From positions 1 through 49,716 of the forward strand of contig NZ_LAYY01000033.1 in assembly GCF_000986785.1 (NCBI RefSeq): DNA of 49,716 bases. Reading direction: 5' to 3'. A program made the translations under genes and the position numbers. Shown in pieces: positions 40,989 to 49,317 of this stretch (position 1 is its first letter; every line of letters starts with the position of its first letter). Origin of the DNA: Mesobacillus campisalis. Lineage in GTDB: Bacteria; Bacillota; Bacilli; Bacillales; Cytobacillaceae. A model generated the notes under the pieces. The model searched no databases. It had not been told where the DNA came from and saw only the letters and a list, made by a program, of their open reading frames with translations.

Positions 40989-41891
40989 ATGCTTTGTAAA
41001 TCCCGTAAGGAATCGGATGAGATCCGTATTCTTCGACATTTAAACAACCGGATGACTTTAACCGAAAAGGACAAGCAGCATTTTTTGAACCTGGCAAAGG
41101 GCTATGAGGGGGAGGTGTTGTTTGACTCCTTAACCGAGAAGCTTTCCTGCGAATGCTATAACCTGAATGATCTGCTGCTACAAGTGGGTGGAACTTTGTT
41201 TCAAATTGATACATTGATCATTCTACAGGGAACGATTTATGCTTGCGATGTGAAATATCATGAAGGAGATTATGTCTACGAAACAGATAAATTATATAAA
41301 AAGCCAAGAATTGAGGTATTAGACCCTCTGCTTCAGCTAAAAAGGAGCAATTCCCTGCTGCGCCAATTGCTAAACAAGCTTGGCTATCATTTCGCTCTTG
41401 AATCTTATGTCGTTTTTAACAATCCCCAATTCACCTTATACCAAGCTCCTCTCAACAAGCCTTTTATTTTCCCAACACAAGTGAACCGGTTTTTACAGAA
41501 GCTGGATTCCACCCCTTCCAAGCTAAGTTCCAAACATAAGCAGCTGGCGGATAAATTGGTGTCACTTCATATAACAGACTCCCCCTACCGCCAACTTCCT
41601 TTCTATGAGTATGGCAAGCTTAGAAAAGGGCTTACCTGCTCTAAATGCCAGTCATTTGAATTTCATGTCAAAGGGAAAAACTGTGTGTGCAAAGACTGCG
41701 AAACCCTCGAGCCTGTCGTTTCGGCTGTCATTCGCAGCATAGAGGAATATAAGCTTCTTTTTCCAAATGAAAAAGTCACAACAAATGTCATTTATGAATG
41801 GTGCAAAATGGTGACCAAAAAGCGAATAAGGGCAATTTTGCAGGAAAACTTTACAGCTGCCGGAGGTCACCGTTGGTCTTATTATGAATAA
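40989..41891 (+). CDS. NERD (nuclease-related domain) protein
   Basis: 300 aa, AAAGGAAGTGG SD. NERD domain ~30-160 with GYEGEVLFDSLTEKL, QIDTLIILQGTIYACDVKYH (PD-(D/E)xK-like Asp...DVK), and LKRSNSLLRQLLNKLGYHF. C-terminal half (~215-245) has a zinc-ribbon-like pattern CSKCQSFEF ... CVCKDCE. NERD proteins are presumed nucleases in DNA processing; no partner genes are here. It is followed by repeat array B rather than a terminator. Confidence 0.82.
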   Translation: MLCKSRKESDEIRILRHLNNRMTLTEKDKQHFLNLAKGYEGEVLFDSLTEKLSCECYNLNDLLLQVGGTLFQIDTLIILQGTIYACDVKYHEGDYVYETDKLYKKPRIEVLDPLLQLKRSNSLLRQLLNKLGYHFALESYVVFNNPQFTLYQAPLNKPFIFPTQVNRFLQKLDSTPSKLSSKHKQLADKLVSLHITDSPYRQLPFYEYGKLRKGLTCSKCQSFEFHVKGKNCVCKDCETLEPVVSAVIRSIEEYKLLFPNEKVTTNVIYEWCKMVTKKRIRAILQENFTAAGGHRWSYYE

Positions 41892-41917
41892 GGGGGATTA
41901 TTTGTATTTGCTGACTT

Positions 41918-42566
41918 AGGTGGAGGCCGTCAGTACCTTTTTTGGGGATCCTTTGAATTTCGGGCACTGAGGGTACCTGTCAGTTACCTTTTTTCGGCGT
42001 TCCCTTATATTTTGGGCACTGAGAGAAGCCGTCAGTGCCTTTTTTTCGGCGTTCCCTTATATTTCGGGCACTGAGAGAGCCTGTCAGTGCCTCTTTTTCG
42101 GCTCCCCCTTGAATTCCGGGTACTGAGAGAGCCTGTCAGTTACCTTTTTTCGACTCCCCTTGTATTTCGGGCACTGAGAGAGCCTGTCAGTTACCTTTTT
42201 TCGACTCCCCCTTGTATTTTGGGCACTGAGGGAGCCTGTCAGTGCCTCTTTTTCGGCTCCCCCTTGAATTCCGGGTACTGAGAGAGCCTGTCAGTTACCT
42301 TTTTTCGACTCCCCCTTGTATTTTGGGCACTGAGGGAACCTGTCAGTGCCTCTTTTCCGGCTTCCCCTTAAATTTCGGGCACTGAGGAACCTGTCAGTTA
42401 CCTATTTTCGCCAACCCCTTAAATTTCGGGCACTGAGGGCCCCTGTCAGTTACCTATTTTCGCCAACCCCTTAAATTTCAGGCACTGAGGGCCCCTGTCA
42501 ATTACCTTTTTTCGACTCCCCTTGTATTTCGGGCACTAAGAGACCCTGTCAGTTACCTTTTTCCCC
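41918..42566. repeat. Tandem array B, ~52-bp period, ~12 units (inverted version of array A)
   Basis: Units: GGGCACTGAGRGAGCCTGTCAGTKACC, then TTTTTTCGRCTCCCCCTTG and TATTTYG. The reverse complement aligns with array A at 21562-22112 (CTCAGTRCCCAAAA, GGGGGAG/CCCCCTCGAAAAAA, ACTGAC). Units 51-52 bp. Placed between convergent NERD and DUF1456 genes. No coding potential despite short repeat-derived frames. Confidence 0.9.
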
Positions 42567-42593
42567 CAAGCATGCTAATTTCAGGTTTTGACC

Positions 42594-43076
42594 TTATCCC
42601 CTATACCGAATCGCCAGCCCCTTCAGGAAATTTCGGGCGTACCGGTCTCCGCATTCTTTGTAGTTCTTATGTCCTTCTTTTCTTAAGAGCGCACTCAATT
42701 CGCCCTTTGTCACTTTTACTCCCGCTGAGTCCAAAATCTCAATGATATCCTCGCTTGTTAACTGGAGCGCGATTTTCACCTTCTTCAGCAGCAGATTGTT
42801 CACATGTTCACCGGTTAGTGCCAAGCTGTCCGGCTGCCCTGGCTTAAGCTCCTGCTTTCCCCTTTTGAAGACAATGAAGCCATTTAAAAAGGACTCAATC
42901 ATCCTGTTATTAACCTTTAACTGCTCGTCATCGTCCTCTCCGGTCGATTTTATCAGCGCCTGCTGAACATCCGCTTTTGTCATCTCAATGCCGCCAAGCC
43001 TGAAGATTTCGGCCATATCTGTATCTTTTATATCCAGTGCGTATCTTAATCTGATCAGTATATCGTTATTTTCCAA
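42594..43076 (-). CDS. DUF1456 (YehS-like) protein
   Basis: 160 aa, GGAGG-type SD. Two repeated helical modules: MENNDILIRLRYALDIKDTD with MAEIFRLGG, and LLLKKVKIALQLTSEDIIEI with DSAGVKVTKGELSALLR. This duplicated layout defines DUF1456; the function is unknown. Cytoplasmic. It diverges from the glycosylase-like gene across a 160-bp promoter region. Confidence 0.85.
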   Translation of the reverse strand: MENNDILIRLRYALDIKDTDMAEIFRLGGIEMTKADVQQALIKSTGEDDDEQLKVNNRMIESFLNGFIVFKRGKQELKPGQPDSLALTGEHVNNLLLKKVKIALQLTSEDIIEILDSAGVKVTKGELSALLRKEGHKNYKECGDRYARNFLKGLAIRYRG

Positions 43077-43174
43077 CTAAATAAGCCTCCTGCAGCGTAA
43101 TCTTTTACCTTTTATGTTCCCCATCTATCTTAACGAAAAATCTGCCAGCCCGGAAATCTTTTAACTGGTCAGCG

Positions 43175-43183
43175 TGATATAAT
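43175..43183 (+). promoter_or_regulatory. Extended -10 promoter of the glycosylase-like gene
   Basis: TGATATAAT (TGN plus TATAAT), 53 bp before the start codon; no matching -35. Confidence 0.45.
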
Positions 43184-43236
43184 TCCGCGTAATTATAACC
43201 ATGATAAAATTATCAATGGAAAAGAGGAGGACAAAC

Positions 43237-43803
43237 ATGTCTTTTTGCGCTTCATTATGGCCGGAAGAACCAACACCTGGGCATTTGAAAGATTGCAATG
43301 AATGCGGCCTTGATAGTCATGGCTCCAGAATGGTATGGGGTGAGGGAAATCCGGAGGCCCCCATTATCGTTCTCCTGGACAATCCCGGCGCCCGTGAGGA
43401 CCGGGAAAACCGGCCCTTTGTCTGCGGGACAAGGCAAACCCTGCAGCAGGCCGCCTGCGAGGCTGGAATAAAAACTGAGGACCTATACGTAACCTACATT
43501 TTAAAAAGAAGGCCAGTGCGGGCATATGATAAAGAGCAAACGAGACAAATCTGCATGAATCACCTTAAGGAACAGTTGCAGACAAGGCAGCCTCAGTTAA
43601 TCGTCTGTCTTGGCAATATCGCCGTTCAATCTTTCTTTCAGGAGCCCGAATTCGATGTTAAATCTTTAAGAGGAAAAATTCATGATGTCCGCGGCTACCA
43701 GACAGTCGTTGCCTACCATCCTCTTGCCGTAAGACGCCGTCCCAACCTCTGGCCGTTATTTTTAGAAGACTGGAAACTAGTCGCCGGTCATTCATTTGGC
43801 TGA
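43237..43803 (+). CDS. Uracil-DNA glycosylase superfamily protein (variant motif)
   Basis: 188 aa from the ATG at 43237 (GAGGAGG). Features resemble family-4-type UDG: N-terminal CNECGL, motif region VLLDNPGAREDRENRPFVCG, YVTYILKRRP, ICMNHL ... LIVCLGNIAVQSFF (possible Fe-S cysteines), and motif B YHPLAVRRRPNLWP. Motif A reads LDNPG rather than GEAPG, so catalysis may differ. Likely DNA repair, but activity is not assured. Confidence 0.78.
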   Translation: MSFCASLWPEEPTPGHLKDCNECGLDSHGSRMVWGEGNPEAPIIVLLDNPGAREDRENRPFVCGTRQTLQQAACEAGIKTEDLYVTYILKRRPVRAYDKEQTRQICMNHLKEQLQTRQPQLIVCLGNIAVQSFFQEPEFDVKSLRGKIHDVRGYQTVVAYHPLAVRRRPNLWPLFLEDWKLVAGHSFG

Positions 43804-43811
43804 ACAAAAAA

Positions 43812-43858
43812 ATAAAAGGCTGTCCGGGGAGCGGAATCCCCTTGGACAGCCTTTTTTA
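43812..43858 (+). terminator. Bidirectional terminator
   Basis: GGCTGTCC-GGGG ... CCCC-TTGGACAGCC followed by TTTTTT, between the glycosylase-like gene and the NCS2 permease. Confidence 0.85.
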
Positions 43859-43865
43859 CTCTAAC

Positions 43866-45389
43866 TTAAGAAGCGATGCTTTGCTTAATGGATTTATGCT
43901 CTACTTCTCTCGCTGTACTATTCGCATGCTGATAAGCACAATAGACGAGGAATACTGTTACCAGCAAATAAGCCATTGAAAACTGTGGAGCCGCATTGAA
44001 TGCCAATTTGGGTGCGTGCATAAATCCGGCGAAGGAAAGGGCAGCACCAATTAAGGAGAAAATACTTGCCTTAGCAAATTGACGATCAATGATAAACACC
44101 GTAACGGCACCTAAAATAATTCCCGTAAACATCGCTCCTTGTCCGAGCGGAACGATTCCGGCAGAGATATTGGCAACAGTCTCGCCAGCTGCCGAATTAA
44201 AACGTGTCATGATATAGTTTGCAAAATAAGGAAGGATCGCAATCACGACAGCAATGAAATATTTTGGTTCATTCGATTTGAAAGCTGTTGCTACCATTGA
44301 AACTCCAGCAAATACGAGTATTGGTGCAACAGCAGCAATCGGTATAAGAGCTGACAGGGCAGCAATGACACCTGTCATGGCGGCAATTCCAAACACAATG
44401 GCATTTAGAATGCTATAACCACGGCCGGCATTCATTGCTTTTGAACCAACTGTGGCCGTATAAACGGTGGTAGGAAACAGTCCGCCGAATATCGCTCCCA
44501 GCATGGTGCCAACTCCATCTACAGCCTGACACTCCCGGACATCATAGGAATCTCCGGCGGCAGCCATGGCATCCACGTTGTTCATCGTTTCAATTGCATT
44601 GTAAATCGTGATTGGTAAAATAACGGCCAGCAAACCGACTAATGCTGTGAATAACAAGCTCATTCCCTCAAAAGCAGCGAAACTTGGAAGGATTGGATAA
44701 AACCCAACATGGGCGAGTCCTTCGGAAATCTTATCTGTAGATTGATAGCCTAATGTGAAAGTCAAGACCGTACCAATTATAATGGCAAATAACGAGGTAG
44801 GAATATTAAAAGGCATCGCCATCTTCCCTACAACCCCAACAAGAATAATAATCAATGTTACAAGACCGACAACAGGGATTGAAAAAGTGTTGAACAACAT
44901 CTCGCCAGCAATGAACGTAAGTGCTACCCCTGCCAGAGCCCCCAGCATGGCAGCCCGGGGAATCCGATTGCGTACCCAGTTGCCTGTCACACTTACGGCC
45001 GCTTCAATTAGACCACTTAAAAATGCAGCAGCGACAGCAACTTTCCATGCAAGCTCATAATCATTTGTCAATGCATAGGCCGGCGCAAGAACGCCGAACA
45101 AAAAGACAAACATGACGGGCGTACTGATTCCATAGGAAAGTGCCGTGACATCAGTTCTGCCTTCTTTTTTCGCGAGTCGGTTTGCCATAAAGGCATAATA
45201 TAAATTCCCAACCATGACGGCTACAGCGGTACCAGGAATTACTTTTCCAAAGACGATGCTCGCTGGAAATCCCATCCCAAGCATGGTCGCCACGATAATA
45301 ACAAAATTGGCCAGGTTGTTTTGAAATAGAGAAAAGAAAGCATCTGTATCTTCCTTTTTATACCAAGGGTAGTTAACCACTTTATTCAT
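43866..45389 (-). CDS. NCS2-family purine permease
   Basis: 507 aa, about 12-14 membrane segments. Motifs: NNLANFVIIVATMLGMGFPA, TDVTALSYGISTPVMFVF, QAVDGVGTMLGAIFGGLFPT and AGRGYSILNAIVFG. It follows xpt by 20 nt under the same purine riboswitch, so xanthine, hypoxanthine or guanine import is the likely job. The sequence is not the PbuX/UraA type found next to xpt in B. subtilis but another NCS2 branch, so substrate specificity may differ. Confidence 0.88.
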   Translation of the reverse strand: MNKVVNYPWYKKEDTDAFFSLFQNNLANFVIIVATMLGMGFPASIVFGKVIPGTAVAVMVGNLYYAFMANRLAKKEGRTDVTALSYGISTPVMFVFLFGVLAPAYALTNDYELAWKVAVAAAFLSGLIEAAVSVTGNWVRNRIPRAAMLGALAGVALTFIAGEMLFNTFSIPVVGLVTLIIILVGVVGKMAMPFNIPTSLFAIIIGTVLTFTLGYQSTDKISEGLAHVGFYPILPSFAAFEGMSLLFTALVGLLAVILPITIYNAIETMNNVDAMAAAGDSYDVRECQAVDGVGTMLGAIFGGLFPTTVYTATVGSKAMNAGRGYSILNAIVFGIAAMTGVIAALSALIPIAAVAPILVFAGVSMVATAFKSNEPKYFIAVVIAILPYFANYIMTRFNSAAGETVANISAGIVPLGQGAMFTGIILGAVTVFIIDRQFAKASIFSLIGAALSFAGFMHAPKLAFNAAPQFSMAYLLVTVFLVYCAYQHANSTAREVEHKSIKQSIAS

Positions 45390-45409
45390 TTGCGCATTCT
45401 CCTCTGCAG

Positions 45410-46097
<688 letters not shown>

Positions 46098-46168
46098 CCC
46101 ATTAAAAGTCAGTTTGAAAGCAGTGGAAAACAGCAAATAAAAATGCCCATTTCCCCTGCTAAGGAGAT

Positions 46169-46238
46169 CACTTGTAGTCAAGTCATTTACGGCAACTTGG
46201 TAGATACTTGTGGGCCATATCCCCACCATTATACAAGT
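46169..46238 (-). ncRNA. Purine riboswitch aptamer (guanine/hypoxanthine class)
   Basis: Minus strand: P1 ACTTGTATAAT ... GACTACAAGT; L2 GATATGG flanked by TGGG/CCCA (P2); J2/3 AAGTATCTACC; L3 GCCGTAAA flanked by CAAGT/ACTTG (P3); J3/1 ACTAC. The specificity base (position 74 in the xpt numbering) is C, which pairs with guanine or hypoxanthine rather than adenine. Upstream of xpt-permease. Confidence 0.92.
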
Positions 46239-46248
46239 AACATTATTA

Positions 46249-46262
46249 ATTTGTTCGGTTAT
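46249..46262 (-). promoter_or_regulatory. PurBox-like site at the xpt start point
   Basis: ATAACCGAACAAAT on the minus strand, close to the PurR consensus AWWWCCGAACWWT, about 8 bp after the -10. Confidence 0.5.
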
Positions 46263-46269
46263 GAAAGTG

Positions 46270-46275
46270 ATTATA
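46270..46275 (-). promoter_or_regulatory. -10 of the xpt operon promoter
   Basis: Perfect TATAAT on the minus strand, inside an AGTGATT...AATCACT repeat; the -35 is weak, in keeping with regulated initiation. Confidence 0.5.
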
Positions 46276-46310
46276 TAGTAAATCACTAAAAATTAAAAGC
46301 TTTTTTGACA

Positions 46311-46356
46311 AAAAAACGAATAAAAGGAAAAAACAATCCTTTTTAGTTCGTTTTTT
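46311..46356. repeat. Inverted repeat AAAAAACGAA ... TTCGTTTTTT
   Basis: A long inverted repeat with CGAA/TTCG in both arms, upstream of the xpt -35 region. It may be a second terminator for the gene at 46.4 kb or a pair of opposed PurBox-like sites (minus strand AAAAACGAACTAA). Confidence 0.5.
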
Positions 46357-46390
46357 CAGCTATCCAGAGAAAGATTTACGTAATATTGTT

Positions 46391-46418
46391 AAAAAAGCAC
46401 CCTTGATAGGATGCTTTA
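46391..46418 (-). terminator. Intrinsic terminator of the 70-aa gene
   Basis: Minus-strand AAAGCATCC ... GGGTGCTTTTTT just after the stop. Confidence 0.65.
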
Positions 46419-46421
46419 AAA

Positions 46422-46634
46422 TCATAAATCTTGAGATTTAGAGTCAAGTGATTCGTTTACACTCACATAATTTACCCTGCTTAGTTGGATAAAGGTGTTT
46501 TCAAACTTAACCCATTCCTCACCAGAGTGGACGGTTTGTTTGAAAATCTGATCTTCTGTTTTATCTGTTACCTCAAATTGTGCAGTGTCCCCACCGTCAA
46601 AGTAGAAAGTGACAGTTAAATTGTTTTCTGACAT
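46422..46634 (-). CDS. Unrecognised 70-residue acidic protein
   Basis: 70 aa, GGGAGCGAG SD. Beta-prone N-terminus (LTVTFYFDGGDTAQFEVTDK) then GEEWVKFENTFIQLSRVNYV and a polar tail. No membrane segment or cysteine. I know no family. It stands alone between the Dus and xpt units with its own terminator. Confidence 0.65.
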   Translation of the reverse strand: MSENNLTVTFYFDGGDTAQFEVTDKTEDQIFKQTVHSGEEWVKFENTFIQLSRVNYVSVNESLDSKSQDL

Positions 46635-46732
46635 GAATTCTCGCTCCCTTCTTTAACGTTTATACCCGATTTTTTTAGCGTTAAAATAGAACCTAACAAA
46701 AATTAAGAAGGGCCGAACTGACTCCCTAGTAA

Positions 46733-46771
46733 AAAGGCAACGTCCCTAATAATGGGTTCGTTGCCTTTTTT
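46733..46771 (-). terminator. Terminator after the Dus gene
   Basis: AAAAAGGCAACG ... CGTTGCCTTTTTT, a 12-bp stem usable on both strands. Confidence 0.85.
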
Positions 46772-46799
46772 CACGCTTTTTCCTTGAATGGGAACGCTT

Positions 46800-47783
46800 C
46801 TACTGTTCCCCCATTCTCTCGGAATTCTTTGCCTCAAAACGATTAAGCAATGCGCGGACTCCATCTGTTGTCTTTGTGCTCATTAATTGATTTCTCAATT
46901 CACCAGCCCCGTGGAATCCTTTGACATAAATCTTAAAGAAGCGATGAAGAGCCGTGAACGGTCGCAGCTCTAAATGCGAATATTTATCATGAAGATCCAT
47001 ATGCAATCGCAAAAGATCAAGCAATTCCTCACTGCTATGTTCTTTTGGTTCCTTTTCAAAGGCGAATGGATTATGGAAAATGCCGCGCCCAATCATTACC
47101 CCATCAACACCATATTGTTGGGCAAGCTTCAAGCCGGTTTGACGGTCAGGTATATCCCCATTGATCGTCAAGAGGGTATCTGGTGCCACTTCATCACGAA
47201 GTTTTTTAATCTCCGGGATCAGCTCCCAATGAGCAGGTACTTTGCTCATTTCATCCCTTGTACGCAGATGAATGGAAAGGTTAGCAATATTCTGGTTCAA
47301 TATGTGTGTCAGCCAAGGTCTCCATTCATCCAAATCCGTAAAACCAAGCCTTGTCTTGACGCTTACAGGCAACCCGCCTGCCTTTGCCGCCTGTATTAAT
47401 TCCGCTGCAACTTCCGGACGGCGGATCAGGCCGCTTCCCTTCCCGTGCTGCGTCACATTAGGGACAGGGCAGCCCATATTGATATCCAAACCCTTAAAGC
47501 CCATTTCCGCCATCCCCATACTCATTTGCCGAAAGTTCTCAGGCTTGTCCCCCCATATATGGGCTACCATCGGCTGTTCATCCTCCGTGAAAGTCAAACG
47601 GCCGCGCACACTCTTGATCCCATCCGGGTGACAATAACTCTCCGAATTTGTGAACTCTGTAAAAAACACATCAGGTCTGGCTGCCTCACTAACCACATGG
47701 CGGAAAACAACATCCGTCACTTCTTCCATCGGTGCCAGTATAAAAAAAGGTCGTGGTAAATCACGCCAAAAGTTATCTGTCAT
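46800..47783 (-). CDS. tRNA-dihydrouridine synthase (Dus family)
   Basis: 327 aa from the ATG at 47783 (GAGG 11 nt upstream; a TTG at 47792 is too near the SD). FMN TIM-barrel motifs: [18 protein letters not shown], catalytic Cys in [47 protein letters not shown], and [15 protein letters not shown]. It reduces uridines in the tRNA D-loop. The target position cannot be told; the sequence looks closer to DusC-type than to the DusB-type of most Firmicutes. Confidence 0.9.
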   Translation of the reverse strand: MTDNFWRDLPRPFFILAPMEEVTDVVFRHVVSEAARPDVFFTEFTNSESYCHPDGIKSVRGRLTFTEDEQPMVAHIWGDKPENFRQMSMGMAEMGFKGLDINMGCPVPNVTQHGKGSGLIRRPEVAAELIQAAKAGGLPVSVKTRLGFTDLDEWRPWLTHILNQNIANLSIHLRTRDEMSKVPAHWELIPEIKKLRDEVAPDTLLTINGDIPDRQTGLKLAQQYGVDGVMIGRGIFHNPFAFEKEPKEHSSEELLDLLRLHMDLHDKYSHLELRPFTALHRFFKIYVKGFHGAGELRNQLMSTKTTDGVRALLNRFEAKNSERMGEQ

Positions 47784-47836
47784 AACATTCAAATCCTCTC
47801 TCTATCGAATACCAGGGCAATCACTTAGCCATATTT

Positions 47837-47865
47837 AAAAAGCAGAAAGTCTCTGCTGCTTTTTT
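47837..47865 (-). terminator. Weak hairpin with T-run upstream of Dus
   Basis: Minus-strand AAAAAGCAGCAG-AGACTT-TCTGCTTTTT. May terminate transcription from the gene at 48 kb. Confidence 0.55.
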
Positions 47866-48029
47866 ACTTATACCATGCCTAAGCACCTTTTATCAAACTG
47901 ATCGGAAAGGTATATTTTAACTGTACAATAGGAAAAGGCCCCAAATTCGCAAAAGGATCTTTTGCGATATCAGGACCACGATGTCAAATGTTAATTTAGG
48001 TGGGTTACACGTTTTCTTTGGGCTAAAGT

Positions 48030-48884
48030 CTAAATACGCATTAATGCGCCATTAGCCTTTGGCAACTCTTCCTCTGTTAGCTGATTCATTTTACAAAAAT
48101 GCTCAAAAAATTCTTGTGCCAGTTCTCTTTCCTTTGGATCACTTTTCAACGAAACGATATCCTGCAGAATTTGAGCCATCCACGAATTTTCAAAATAACG
48201 GTATTTACCTGTATTCCATGTCATTTTGTTCGGGAATTTTTCATTTACGTAGTATTTCCAGAAAAGCATCTGATCAGATTCCTCTTCTGTAAGTTGGAGT
48301 CTGTATTTTGAATGGGCAGGTATGTACCCATCTTCACAAAGCTTACCGATAAAGTTTTCATTCACCATATAGACACCCAGGATACGTCTGTCTTGTTCAG
48401 GCCTGCTGGAATCTATTTCAGTTAACAGGACCGCACTATTTTGGTGCAGGCGGCTCGGTTTGTTTGGCTTCCCCTTGTTATTGCCGCTTTTTATCAAGCC
48501 TGAAAAAACCTTCCACTCTGAAAAAGAACTACCAAGCTCTTCAGTGTCACACCAAAAAACCATTTGTGATTCGGGATGAAGTTTATGATTTTTCATAAGC
48601 TTTTCATATTCCAAGCGAAGTTCCTGTTTTTTTCGTTGCAGCTCTCTTTCCTGTTCCTTCTTCCACTCTTGCTCTTTTCGTTTCATTGCCTTTTTTTGCA
48701 GCATTTCTTCAAGGGAATTGGCAACACTTTTATCGTGTAGTGTCAGGTGCTTTTCAAATACATCGGGGAAAATAAATTGTTTATTTTCAGAGGCGAAATT
48801 TATTTCAATACGGGAATCATTATGATTTACTATATTCCCCATGCCATAACGCTTGTGTGTAACTTTCTTATTGATTAGATTCAT
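48030..48884 (-). CDS. Uncharacterised protein with N-terminal CarD/KOW-like module and coiled coil
   Basis: 284 aa, AAGGAGGG SD. Residues ~1-50 form a small beta module (NKKVTHKRYGMGNIVNHNDS, FPDVFEKHLTLHD), similar in form to CarD/UvrD-tail-like modules. A strongly charged coiled coil follows (~58-100), then a ~170-residue C-terminal domain (MVFWCDTEELGSSFSEWKVF, QMLFWKYYVNEKFPNKMTW, FFEHFCKMNQLTEEE). I do not recognise the C-terminal domain. Relatives in Bacilli are sometimes mislabelled malate synthase; no such motif is present. Last chromosomal gene before the IS end. Confidence 0.7.
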   Translation of the reverse strand: MNLINKKVTHKRYGMGNIVNHNDSRIEINFASENKQFIFPDVFEKHLTLHDKSVANSLEEMLQKKAMKRKEQEWKKEQERELQRKKQELRLEYEKLMKNHKLHPESQMVFWCDTEELGSSFSEWKVFSGLIKSGNNKGKPNKPSRLHQNSAVLLTEIDSSRPEQDRRILGVYMVNENFIGKLCEDGYIPAHSKYRLQLTEEESDQMLFWKYYVNEKFPNKMTWNTGKYRYFENSWMAQILQDIVSLKSDPKERELAQEFFEHFCKMNQLTEEELPKANGALMRI

Positions 48885-49265
48885 TATTCTAGCCCTCCTT
48901 GCAGAATAAAAACTCCGTTACTACCAGATAGTAAATTGATCATTTTATTCACTTGCACAACTGTTTGAATTTTTCTTCGGTTGAAAAAGGATAGCAATAA
49001 AGCCTCAATATTCTACCTGCAAAAAATACAGCGGGATTAGAACAAGAAAAAAACAATTGTAAGATTATTGTAACATTTTTATAAAAATATTGCAAATTTA
49101 TTGTTGACACCATATTTTATGATGAAGTAAAATGTAATTTTATTCTCTGTATTTAATGGTAAAAATTATGAAAAATGGACTCCAAAAAGTCGCGATGCTT
49201 CTGAAAAAGCCCTGTAAATAAACGCGAGAACATGAATAAAAGCAGGTTCCCTTATCTAAACTGTA
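48885..49265. other. AT-rich intergenic region before the IS
   Basis: About 380 bp with no convincing gene. It holds a TTGACA-N18-TAAAAT promoter-like sequence on the plus strand at 49104-49133. A 21-codon frame (about 49156-49221) downstream lacks an SD. Confidence 0.5.
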
Positions 49266-49317
49266 TCCTGTGTAGTAGACACTTAAAAAAAAGCGTCTAC
49301 TGCACAGGATTTTTTTA
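49266..49317 (+). terminator. Hairpin at the IS end (read-through block)
   Basis: TCCTGTGTAGTAGAC ... GTCTACTGCACAGGA (one G-U wobble) followed by TTTTTTT. It lies over the IS terminus and would stop outside transcription entering the transposase genes. Confidence 0.7.

Noticed and set aside
42087-42281. 64-codon plus-strand frame with repeated EPVSYLFSTP
   Set aside because: Translation of repeat array B; no SD and no codon signal.
41918-42566. Considered as a CRISPR array
   Set aside because: Same reasoning as for array A; it is the inverted version of that family.
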